A stretch of DNA of 64,000 nucleotides, from positions 186,001 through 250,000 of the forward strand of contig NZ_SJPU01000004.1 in the NCBI RefSeq assembly GCF_007860105.1, given 5' to 3'. The notes below the pieces were generated by a model. The model saw nothing but the letters and a program-made list of their open reading frames with translations, was not told the DNA's origin and ran no database searches. Source of the stretch: Allorhodopirellula heiligendammensis (GTDB lineage: Bacteria > Planctomycetota > Planctomycetia > Pirellulales > Pirellulaceae). Below, piece by piece: positions 56,363 through 64,000 of this stretch (its first letter is position 1; each line of letters begins with the position of its first letter). Both the position numbers and the translations under genes were made by a program.

Positions 56363-58792
56363 CTAAGCGACTGTCATTGTTTCACCGGGCTCGGCGGTCG
56401 AGTCTCGGTGCGCGGCATCCCTGGTGCTGTTCGCACCCAGGTCATCATCATCGTCATTGCTGCGGCGAACGGCCCACCACAGAACGACGGTGACCAGCAG
56501 GATCGCGGCGATAGCGGTTAAGCCTTCTCGAAACAAGGCTTTACGCAATTCGCCGACGGGACCAAGCACATCTGAGAGTCGGTACTGCACCAATACAAGC
56601 AGATCCGTTGGCCGTTTCTGACCTGGACTCGTGGCTGGATCCGGTCCTGGGCGCAACGCCTCACTCGGCCCCAGCGGAACGTCCACGTCGCTGGACGCCT
56701 GGCTGGGATCCTCAGGTAGCGTTACCGGTTGCATAGCGGCAAGCCATTCGCCGGCGTACGTCTTACCCCCGGGGGCTTGGGCCATGGGATCTCGATAATC
56801 GACATCACCACCCTCAAGCAATTGATCGACCAACTCCGAATCGACTTGAAATCGACTGTTTGACAGTGTTCTGCCTTCACGACGTTGCTGATCCATCAGA
56901 GGATGTTGTAGTACAGTGCCCCGCAGGGGCCCCTGCCGCGCCTCAACGAGCACCGCAACTTGGCTACCAGATCGTTGGCCAATCCATGTTTCGCTTCGGA
57001 CAGAGTCGTTTTCACGCAAAAGTTCAAAATCACCGAGATTAATTGTGGCAACAAACACCGCGTCGACTTGATGCGGCGCCACATCGGGCTGCAAATGAAT
57101 CGGCGTGCTGATCGCGACTTTCCACAGACCGGTCGAAGTACTCTGGAACGCGGACGATAGGTGCGTTGTTGGCAGCGGGTCGACTTCGTCCAGCGGCACT
57201 GTCTTGGGCAGGTCATCAAGCAGGCCATTGAAGTAGGTCCGGTAGGCGAAGTTTCGTCCCGCACTGTTTCGATCTCGCGAAACCGCCCCCCCGAACGCGC
57301 TGGCAAAAATGGTGCCCGAAGAATCAACGACAAATAGTGAGTCAATCAACTGTCGATGCACCGACTGACCGGCCTCGGAGGTATAAATTCGCAGACGTTC
57401 CTGAAGATAGTCATTGAGGATCAGTCGGATTGGATTGTCCAACAATCGATCCCGTTCATTGGTTTTGTCGAGCGCGGCGAGTGGTGTTGCCGATCTCCCA
57501 ATCGCCGCCAACGCCGATTTCGCATCCGGATCGGCGAGCGTGTCGTTGACGAGCTCCTTAAATTTCTTACGAGTCGCTTCGCTTTCGGTGACGTGGAAAT
57601 AGTGCTCGATCTCAGTTTCGAGCGTTTGCGCGGCGAAACGGGCGGCGAGTTGATTGCTGCCAAAAGCTTCGCGGCGAAGCGCGGTCGTTGCCGTTTCAGT
57701 GGCCCCGGTAATACCGCGGTAGGCGTACGCGCAGGTCGCAATGAGCAGCAGCAGCGGACCGGCAATCCCCAGTACCATGAGTGGACGTTGCTGCCGTTTT
57801 GCTTCACGTCGCTTCAGGTCATCAATGACCTGCTGCATATTGCTGTACCGCTGCTGGGGATCGACATGCAGGCACTTTTGTAAAATTCGCTTCAGTGCGC
57901 GGTCGACGTCGCGACGTGAAAGTGAGTCGACCGCCGGTGGCGCCGCAGAGATAGCCTCGCGATAGCGCGCGAGTCGTCCCGGCAGCGATCCCGCCGTATC
58001 AAGCTGAGAAAGCAGAGATTGATCGCGGTGGGGCGCGTTGCCCGATAGCATCCGGTACAGCAGCGCACCTGCAGCGTACACATCCCAGGCGCTATTCGGC
58101 GTGGAATTGAAATCGGCCTGCTCAGGTGCCATGTAGAACAGGGTACCCATCGCCGGGGTTTGGTCATGAGACATTCGACTCTGTCCAAAGTCCGCCAATC
58201 GAGGGTCATTGTCGTCGGCGATCAAGATATTCGCGGGTTTGACATCACAGTGCAGCACCCCCTTGCCATGACAATGGTTCAAGCCGACACAGATTTTCTG
58301 AAAGAGCGAAACCGCTTCGTTAAGAGGCAGTCGACCGCGCCGCAACAGTAGATCTTCGAGTGAGCCGCCTTCGACCAGCTCCATTACGTAGTACGGCGGG
58401 TCAGCGTCCCAGCCCACCTCCAAGACCTGCACGACATACCGATCACCCGAAAGCTGCACGAGATTCTTGACTTCACGTGAAAGCAGCGACCAATTCACCC
58501 CACCGCGATGCAGGTAGAATTTAACGGCAACACCGCGTCCCGTATTCAGGTTGCGACCAACCCAAACTTGCCCGAACGCGCCCGACCCGAGAAATCGCTC
58601 GACACGCACACCTGGCACCTCGGCCGGTGGCATCGTGGGCAACATGGAACGTCGCCGGGCAGCGGCTTGGTCCTGCATCCCCTGCGCTTCAGTAAGCTCG
58701 GGCTGCTGATCCTCGATATTGCGATCACGGGTGCCGTTGGCGCGGTCGTCGGGAGGCATCGGTAGGGAAGGATCAGACACCCTGATTTTCAC
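56363..58792 (-). CDS. Receptor-like Ser/Thr protein kinase with extracytoplasmic sensor
   Basis: An 809-residue Hanks-type kinase. The catalytic domain (about 60-330) has the glycine loop LGSGAFGQVWVG, Lys91, Glu107, catalytic HCDVKPAN (181-188), DFG (201-203) and APE (222-224). Cys replaces Arg of HRD, making it a non-RD kinase that may not need activation-loop phosphorylation. A transmembrane helix (about 340-362) leads to a ~395-residue extracytoplasmic region (FVVDSSGTIFASAFGG; AFVATINLGDF) that looks like a double-Cache sensor, then a second helix (about 758-778) and an acidic tail. It probably senses a ligand outside and phosphorylates cytoplasmic targets, perhaps the FHA regulator downstream (inference). 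Confidence 0.92.
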   Translation of the reverse strand: MKIRVSDPSLPMPPDDRANGTRDRNIEDQQPELTEAQGMQDQAAARRRSMLPTMPPAEVPGVRVERFLGSGAFGQVWVGRNLNTGRGVAVKFYLHRGGVNWSLLSREVKNLVQLSGDRYVVQVLEVGWDADPPYYVMELVEGGSLEDLLLRRGRLPLNEAVSLFQKICVGLNHCHGKGVLHCDVKPANILIADDNDPRLADFGQSRMSHDQTPAMGTLFYMAPEQADFNSTPNSAWDVYAAGALLYRMLSGNAPHRDQSLLSQLDTAGSLPGRLARYREAISAAPPAVDSLSRRDVDRALKRILQKCLHVDPQQRYSNMQQVIDDLKRREAKRQQRPLMVLGIAGPLLLLIATCAYAYRGITGATETATTALRREAFGSNQLAARFAAQTLETEIEHYFHVTESEATRKKFKELVNDTLADPDAKSALAAIGRSATPLAALDKTNERDRLLDNPIRLILNDYLQERLRIYTSEAGQSVHRQLIDSLFVVDSSGTIFASAFGGAVSRDRNSAGRNFAYRTYFNGLLDDLPKTVPLDEVDPLPTTHLSSAFQSTSTGLWKVAISTPIHLQPDVAPHQVDAVFVATINLGDFELLRENDSVRSETWIGQRSGSQVAVLVEARQGPLRGTVLQHPLMDQQRREGRTLSNSRFQVDSELVDQLLEGGDVDYRDPMAQAPGGKTYAGEWLAAMQPVTLPEDPSQASSDVDVPLGPSEALRPGPDPATSPGQKRPTDLLVLVQYRLSDVLGPVGELRKALFREGLTAIAAILLVTVVLWWAVRRSNDDDDDLGANSTRDAAHRDSTAEPGETMTVA

Positions 58793-59174
58793 TTGGGTTG
58801 GTGTGTGTCGGCATTTGAAGGACGATGCGAGCCCAAACAGGTATGTTGTTCAACGGCATGGCCAGCGCTGCCTGTTGGCCCTCAGTAAGGCGGCCGAAGA
58901 CGCACTCGTTTCGACACGGTATCGCAAGCTCGCACATCCATTGTGTTGGTACGGAGACATGCTCATCATCGGATGCAAGTCGGGTCACACGCAACCCGGC
59001 AATGAGCAAACCCAGGTGAGCATGCGGAGGTGGCTATGCAGCATGGGGCCAACTCACTCGTGTCGGCACGGGTGGGTGAAACCATCGACCCGGCAGGTTA
59101 GAATGCCTCCGCCCCTCGACGTAGGGAGCACGCATTCCCAGTTCCTTGTCTAATCTTTTCGCCAGCGAGTCGCG
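58793..59174. other. Divergent intergenic region
   Basis: 382 bases between the kinase (minus) and zinc-ribbon (plus) genes. No gene or strong structure seen; promoters for both must lie here. Confidence 0.4.
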
Positions 59175-59927
59175 ATGTCGATTCAAGTCACCTGCCCGCA
59201 TTGTTACAAACGATTTCAGGTCAGCGACAAATTCGCGGGCAAATCGGGGCCCTGCCCAGCATGCAAAAAATCGATCAAGGTCCCTGAGCTGACCGAACAG
59301 GTCGTCGTTCACGCACCAGTTGACGATTCGCCGAAAGACTCCAAGGGACGCAGCGTTCTCAAGCCGATTACGGCCGAAGACCCGGTACTCACCAACCGAA
59401 TGTTGTTCATCGCGACGGGATGTGTCGTCGGGTTGTTCGCGATTGCGTTGGGATTTCGCATTTCCGGAGGCGTGCCGTTAGGGGCACAGATACTCGGCGC
59501 GATCTTGCTGGCGCCCCCCCTCACGCGGATCGGTTACACGTTCGTGCATGACCGAGAGTTAGCCCCCTACACCGGAGTTGAACTGAGAAATCGGGTACTC
59601 GTTTGCTCCGCATTGTTCGTGGCGACTTGGATCGTCTACGCGTTCATCCCTGGATATGTCTTTGAATTGGATGCTCCGCGGGAGATGTCGTGGACGATCG
59701 CCGCAGTTACATTCTGCGTGATGTTGGTACTGGGGACGTTTGCCTCGGTCGCTTGCTTTGAACTTGAGTTCCCTAACGGCCTGGCCCATGCGGGTTTTTA
59801 CTATTCGATCGTCATTATCTTAGCGTTGGTCGCTGGTGTGACGCTTGCCGGTGTAGAACCAACCGGCGGTCGTCGTGTCATTCCGGATTCGGCTGTCGAG
59901 ATGCCGGCCCAACCCGCGGCCCGTTGA
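59175..59927 (+). CDS. Membrane protein with N-terminal zinc ribbon, unknown
   Basis: A 250-residue protein. The N-terminus is a short zinc ribbon, Cys7-x2-Cys10 and Cys27-x2-Cys30 (CPHC, CPAC), of the MJ0042 type found at the start of many planctomycete and proteobacterial proteins. After a polar linker come about five transmembrane helices (roughly 75-95, 98-115, 135-155, 168-190, 200-220) and a polar tail. It is followed 40 bases later by an HD-domain gene on the same strand, probably co-transcribed. Function unknown. Confidence 0.75.
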   Translation: MSIQVTCPHCYKRFQVSDKFAGKSGPCPACKKSIKVPELTEQVVVHAPVDDSPKDSKGRSVLKPITAEDPVLTNRMLFIATGCVVGLFAIALGFRISGGVPLGAQILGAILLAPPLTRIGYTFVHDRELAPYTGVELRNRVLVCSALFVATWIVYAFIPGYVFELDAPREMSWTIAAVTFCVMLVLGTFASVACFELEFPNGLAHAGFYYSIVIILALVAGVTLAGVEPTGGRRVIPDSAVEMPAQPAAR

Positions 59928-59967
59928 TGCCGATCCGAAAGTGCCGCATAGAAGGCGTAACCGCGTG

Positions 59968-61398
59968 ATGACGACCATTCCAGAGATTGCAGCGCTGCGC
60001 CGCGGCGCTTCTCGACTGCGCATTCCGCCATCGATCGATGTCCCAATGACCGAGCGGGTCCGGCGACTCGTCGATGCTCCGCCAATGCGCCGACTCGCGT
60101 CGATCAGCCAACTCGGCTTAGTATCGCTGGTCTATCCTGGGGCGACGCACAGCCGCCTGGAACATTCACTTGGGGTGTACGCAAATTCGCTGCGTCTGCT
60201 CGACCAGTTCAGCTCGCTAGACGCCCCGTTTGCTGCCAGTGCCCAGGAAGCATTTGTGGTCGCCGCGCTGGTCCATGATGCCGGTCACTGGCCGTTCTGC
60301 CACCCGATTGAAGATATGGGAGACTCTCTTCGCCGGCGCTCCGGCCAGGGACGCCAAGGCATATTGAAACACGAAGATCGAGTCGCAGCGATCCTCTGTC
60401 ACTCTGAAATCGCCGACTGTTTGCAACGAGACTGGAGTTGCAATGCTGATGACGTGATGTCGATCCTCCGCCCTCAAACGCATGCCAAGCGACCGCATTG
60501 TCAGCTATCCGGTAGCGATGTCGCATTTCTGGCAAGTTGTCTGAGCGGTCCGATCGACATCGACAAGCTCGATTATTTGCAGCGTGACAGCTTGCACTCG
60601 GGGGTGCCATACGGTCGCAACTTCGATCCTGATCGAATCATCTCGGCATTGTGTATTCATCCGAATCAGCCTCGCCTGGCCATTAGTGAGAAGGGACGCA
60701 CCGCGGCGGAGATGATGGTGTTCGGCCGCTACGTGATGTTCAGCGAGGTGTACTGGCACCATACGGTTCGAGCCGCCACGGCGATGCTCCAGCGAGCCCT
60801 GTTCGCATTCCAGAACGAAACGACAGCCAGCCGCACGCAACTCGACTTTGATCTCGCCTCATGGTGCGACCTGTCGGATGCGGACTGGATCGCATCGCTG
60901 CGCAGCGCAGCAGCGCATGGCAGCGACACTCCGGTGCAGAAATTGGTGGACGGTCTATTTGGGGCTTCACGCGTGCTGCTCAAGCGCGCTGCGGAATTCA
61001 ATGTTGAATCGGGCGGACGGGTGCACGCGACGCTGGCTCGCCGTCCCTACTGGTGGTTGGTTGAGTGCTCGCGAGCTCTGGCGAGAATACTTAGTTTCGA
61101 GGTTGGAACCGACATCGATCCAACGCTGGTTCTGATCGATGCACCTCCGGTCAAGTTAGAAGTCGACATCAACATTGACGTCATCACCCGCACCGGGGAC
61201 GTGATGCCGCTGGGCGACGTTTCTCCCGTCGCTTCGGTTCTCGCCAATCGTCAATTCGACAACCATGTCAAACGGGTCCGTGTCTTCGTGCCCGCCGATG
61301 TCCGCGAAGCACTCCTACATTCGCACAGCAACTTGAATCGCAAGATGCAAGAATGGTTAGTGCAGGCAGCCGAGCAGACACAGGACACAGTTGTCTGA
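59968..61398 (+). CDS. HD-domain phosphohydrolase (dNTPase-like)
   Basis: 476 residues from the ATG at 59968; a longer reading from 59875 overlaps the previous gene and is unlikely. It belongs to the HD family related to dGTPase/SAMHD1: RRLASISQLGLVSLVYPGAT then THSRLEHSLGV (His66), the metal-binding HD in LVHDAGHWPF (103-104) and GPIDIDKLDYLQRDSLHSGV with a later metal Asp. Relatives hydrolyse deoxynucleoside triphosphates or other phosphoesters; the substrate is not established here. The C-terminal ~150 residues are less conserved, with a possible beta-sheet domain (LEVDINIDVITRTGDVM). Confidence 0.87.
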   Translation: MTTIPEIAALRRGASRLRIPPSIDVPMTERVRRLVDAPPMRRLASISQLGLVSLVYPGATHSRLEHSLGVYANSLRLLDQFSSLDAPFAASAQEAFVVAALVHDAGHWPFCHPIEDMGDSLRRRSGQGRQGILKHEDRVAAILCHSEIADCLQRDWSCNADDVMSILRPQTHAKRPHCQLSGSDVAFLASCLSGPIDIDKLDYLQRDSLHSGVPYGRNFDPDRIISALCIHPNQPRLAISEKGRTAAEMMVFGRYVMFSEVYWHHTVRAATAMLQRALFAFQNETTASRTQLDFDLASWCDLSDADWIASLRSAAAHGSDTPVQKLVDGLFGASRVLLKRAAEFNVESGGRVHATLARRPYWWLVECSRALARILSFEVGTDIDPTLVLIDAPPVKLEVDINIDVITRTGDVMPLGDVSPVASVLANRQFDNHVKRVRVFVPADVREALLHSHSNLNRKMQEWLVQAAEQTQDTVV

Positions 61399-61791
61399 GA
61401 GGCGTACCTTGTACCTGCAGGGCGTCCCTAACAGCCTGTTGGGCTGGTGCTTGCGGTGCCCGAATGCACCAAAAACCCATGACAGCAATCGCGTCACTAT
61501 GGTCACATCTGACGCCGAATACTCTTCCGAATACTGAGCGGCAAACCAAATTAAATTGATTTTCGATCTTGACCGAATGGATCAGATGGGAACAATTGGC
61601 ATCTAACGCCGAGCGAGTTGGGATGGAATTCCTGAACTGCACTCATTCGGCAAACACGGGAACGGATTTCCTGTGGGGTTTTTCCACTGTCGGGGGCATG
61701 TTGGCTGTGAATGAATTTCACAGCTCGGGTGCTAAAACCCGCTTGGGGATAAGCGATTTCGACCATTATGCGTCAGCAAGGAGGCGACGAA
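61399..61791. promoter_or_regulatory. Upstream region of the Mur-like gene with a 21-bp palindrome
   Basis: 393 bases with no gene. GCTGTGAA (61704-61711) and TTCACAGC (61717-61724) form a perfect inverted repeat around TGAAT, 67 bases before the ATG. Its arms contain TGTGA and TCACA, as in CRP-family and Rex sites, but the spacer is 7 rather than 6. A perfect AAGGAGG ribosome-binding site (61778-61784) is seven bases from the ATG at 61792 and decides that start. Confidence 0.55.
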
Positions 61792-63576
61792 ATGCATCAC
61801 TCAATCAATCGTTCGTTCGAGTTTTCCAACATTCGTGAACACTTCGGTTCGGGTGTTTCGAGACGCTCGGTTTCGGTCGCGTCAACCGCTGTAGTTCCCA
61901 AAACACTTAGAACGAGTGTCGATCTCCATGATCGAATCTCAGCAGATCTCGATTCAGAATGCGAGACAGCCGAGCCTTCCCAGACCGTGCAGACAGCCAC
62001 CGCAGGCACGCGGTCGCTCGCCTCATTGCTGCCTAATTCGCGATTCTTTTCCGGTAGGGATGTTCACTTTTGCTCCATCGCCGAGTCGGCCGCAACCTGT
62101 GAACCGGGTCAGCTAGTTGTTTATCGCATTGGTCTGGACAGCCCTGAGGAGCTCATCTGCGACGCGTTGGCACATGGTGCGGCGGGGATACTGACCGAGC
62201 AGATTTTGCCGGTGCCATTGCCCCAATGCATTGTCGCCGATACCGATCGCGCCTTAGCGGAACTGGCCGCTCAGGACTCGATTGCCGAGAACGGACTCCG
62301 CCCAGACCAACGCTTGTTGACGATCGGGATCGTTGGCGAGAACGGTAAAGGGACGACCGCATTGTGTCTGGCGACGATTCTTCGCGACATCCCCTGCCGG
62401 GTGGCTTACCAAACCGATCTCGGTCATAGCGACGGAATTACGAAGGAGGTCTCGGAACAGACGAAGCTTACGGGGGCGAGCCTGATGGACCACCTCAGTC
62501 AGGCTGCCGATGCCGGTGCAGCGGTATCGATTTTTGAGCTGGATTCCAATGTGCTCCGTCGTGGCGGTTACGATCAGATCGGATTGGATGTGCTAGTGAT
62601 CACGTCGAATAGTTCGGCGCGCTCCGACTTTGGCCCTTCTGCTGTGCATTGCGCTCTGGAACGGGTTCGCAACGACGGTGTCGTTGTCGTCGGAAACGAA
62701 GACCGTCGCAGTAAGCGTGCTATCAGCGAATTGGGGCTGACCACTCTCACCTACGGCGTCAACATCAGTGCCGATGTCTCGTTGCAGACCATCGGTGTCC
62801 AAGACGGCGTGTTGACCGGAATGATCCGGCACGAAATGAACTCTGCCATGATGGAGTCCCATCTCGGCCAGGGAGTATTCACTGCGTCCTTAGCTGCCGC
62901 TGCTGCTGTCGGCGTCGCGACGAACAACCCATTGGTCCAGATCGCCGAATCTCTGAGCGAATTGCGTGACCTCCCTGGGCGCTGTCAATGCATCGTGTCG
63001 GACGACTGGAATGTTTCGCAGGCAAGCCCCAGGATGCTGCTTGACGTCGCGGGTTCGCCGCACCGTATGGAGTTCATCCTCGACTCGCTCAGTGGGCAAA
63101 GGCAATCTAGCTCGCCAGACGTGATTTCGATGAATCCTCACGCCCGTGCTCACATCAGCAATCCAGCCAAGGTCTGGTGCGTCCTCTCCATCTCCAGTGG
63201 TGATAATGAAGAGACATTAGCTCGTTATGGCCGCCTGCTCGAAACGATGGCCGACCACTGCGTACTGACTTGCGAGCCAAGCTCCAAGGAGCGTTTTTTG
63301 AGACTGAGTCACTGCGTGCTCGACGGCGTCGATGATTGTGCAGCCATCCGACTCGTAGCTGATCAGGATCGTGCGATTGCTTGGGCAGCTCACGCAGCCA
63401 GTCCCCGCGACACCATCGTCGTACTCGGCGGCGTTGACCGCGCAGCACCGCATACTCAGCGGCAAGATCTGCAGCGCCTACAGGATCTGATGACAGGGTT
63501 GCAGCGGCAAGTCGCCGGGACCGTGGCCAAGCCAGTGTCGCAGACGATGTTAAAGGTGTACCAGCCTGAGGGATAA
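61792..63576 (+). CDS. Mur-ligase-like protein, divergent MurE paralogue
   Basis: 594 residues from the ATG at 61792, supported by AAGGAGG. The layout is that of a MurE-type ligase: an N-terminal UDP-substrate-binding-like domain (about 70-160), a central ATPase domain and a C-terminal domain. The P-loop reads GIVGENGKGTT (179-189); MurE has GTNGKTT, so a glycine follows the Lys. The DNPR substrate motif of MurE is not seen, and the conserved carbamylated-Lys region is hard to place. It may have lost peptide-ligase activity or act on another substrate. Residues 1-70 are an unusual polar extension. A ligase role is inference. Confidence 0.75.
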   Translation: MHHSINRSFEFSNIREHFGSGVSRRSVSVASTAVVPKTLRTSVDLHDRISADLDSECETAEPSQTVQTATAGTRSLASLLPNSRFFSGRDVHFCSIAESAATCEPGQLVVYRIGLDSPEELICDALAHGAAGILTEQILPVPLPQCIVADTDRALAELAAQDSIAENGLRPDQRLLTIGIVGENGKGTTALCLATILRDIPCRVAYQTDLGHSDGITKEVSEQTKLTGASLMDHLSQAADAGAAVSIFELDSNVLRRGGYDQIGLDVLVITSNSSARSDFGPSAVHCALERVRNDGVVVVGNEDRRSKRAISELGLTTLTYGVNISADVSLQTIGVQDGVLTGMIRHEMNSAMMESHLGQGVFTASLAAAAAVGVATNNPLVQIAESLSELRDLPGRCQCIVSDDWNVSQASPRMLLDVAGSPHRMEFILDSLSGQRQSSSPDVISMNPHARAHISNPAKVWCVLSISSGDNEETLARYGRLLETMADHCVLTCEPSSKERFLRLSHCVLDGVDDCAAIRLVADQDRAIAWAAHAASPRDTIVVLGGVDRAAPHTQRQDLQRLQDLMTGLQRQVAGTVAKPVSQTMLKVYQPEG

Positions 63577-63704
63577 GTGGCAGGACCATCTGACTCAGTT
63601 GTCAGAGGCTTGGTGGCACACAGTCGCAAACGCCAATTCGCTACCATGGAACGGCAGCCCCGTTGAGACGTTTCCCTTCCGTCTTTCTTCCGTATGCTGG
63701 AACC

Positions 63705-64000
63705 ATGCCTGATAGTCTCTACCTTGCCACCAACGAGAACGCGTCCGGCAAACGGATGGTGGCTCTCGGCGTGATGGAATTGGCGATGCGGCGATTCAGT
63801 CGCGTCGTCTTCTTTCGGCCTGTGGTACATGCAAACCCAGCGGACGATCAGAGCATTCGATTGATGCGAACGCGGTATCGGCTCGCTGCGATTCCCGATC
63901 AAATGCATGGCGTGACCCGACAAGAGGCGCGCCGGATGCTCGCCGAGGATCGCTATGACGAATTGATTCAAAGGATCCAGCAGCGGTTTAAGCGTTTGCA
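63705..64000 (+). CDS. pta: Pta-like phosphotransacetylase, N-terminal part (runs off window)
   Basis: Only the first 98 codons are visible; the gene continues beyond the window. The N-terminus (MPDSLYLATNENASGKRMVA and RRFSRVVFFRPVV) matches the P-loop-like N-terminal domain of long phosphate acetyltransferases, where the phosphate loop is ATNENASGK rather than a perfect Walker A. Phosphotransacetylase interconverts acetyl-CoA and acetyl phosphate. A stand-alone DRTGG/AAA_26 protein is the alternative, since the catalytic domain is not in view. The preferred ATG is 63705. Confidence 0.72.
   Translation, partial: MPDSLYLATNENASGKRMVALGVMELAMRRFSRVVFFRPVVHANPADDQSIRLMRTRYRLAAIPDQMHGVTRQEARRMLAEDRYDELIQRIQQRFKRL

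Overview
The window reads as chromosomal DNA of a planctomycete of the Pirellulaceae/Rhodopirellula type (inference). Support comes from a Cys-rich YTV-repeat wall protein (a family described from planctomycetes), an exported sulfatase, a Tat-exported TIM-barrel sugar isomerase, an FG-GAP secreted protein, many large exported proteins of unknown function, few long operons, and frequent GTG/TTG starts with 1-8 base gene overlaps. No rRNA, CRISPR array or complete prophage was seen.

Layout. 0-6.6 kb: 3' part of trpE, msrB and a UPF0104 membrane protein, a small lipoprotein, aroA overlapping an N-formylglutamate-amidohydrolase-like gene. 6.6-9.5 kb: an exported unknown protein, a terminator, a cluster of parS-like palindromes, then parA and parB. 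9.9-18.7 kb: an acetyltransferase, a 1067-residue unknown protein, a methyltransferase, gapA with its own promoter and terminator, then obg-coaX. 18.7-26.3 kb: exported proteins and an ECF sigma factor followed by a membrane VWA protein with an anti-sigma-like N-terminus. 26.4-31.5 kb: SNF2 helicase plus SWIM protein with a histone-H1-like tail, then rex. 31.8-37.2 kb: YTV protein, sulfatase, six-helix adenylate cyclase. 37.4-42.5 kb: short tandem repeats, an isomerase, an orphan ParA, a small unknown gene and a large membrane protein. 42.7-48.8 kb: ferredoxin sulfite reductase, cobalamin methionine synthase (metH), P-II protein. 48.9-51.5 kb: tRNA-Ala(CGC) overlapped by an N-terminally truncated tyrosine integrase, then a REP-associated (HUH/Y1) transposase and a short-repeat patch; this is the mobile-element scar. 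51.5-56.1 kb: a tightly packed minus-strand set, aroH - unknown - FHA/sigma54 activator - glycosyltransferase. 56.4-64 kb: a receptor-like Ser/Thr kinase, a zinc-ribbon membrane protein, an HD phosphohydrolase, a degenerate Mur-ligase paralogue and the start of a Pta-like gene.

How the genes relate. Sulfur and one-carbon metabolism are linked by sulfite reductase and MetH; aromatic synthesis is represented by AroA, TrpE and AroH at separate places. Redox and nutrient sensing are represented by Rex, P-II, adenylate cyclase, the kinase and the FHA/sigma54 regulator. The strongest non-genic signals are three 12/14 matches to the ParB site parS within 100 bases just upstream of parA (one forms the terminator stem) and the finding that both halves of the YTV protein are eight copies of one 16-residue unit, the second half having gained cysteines.
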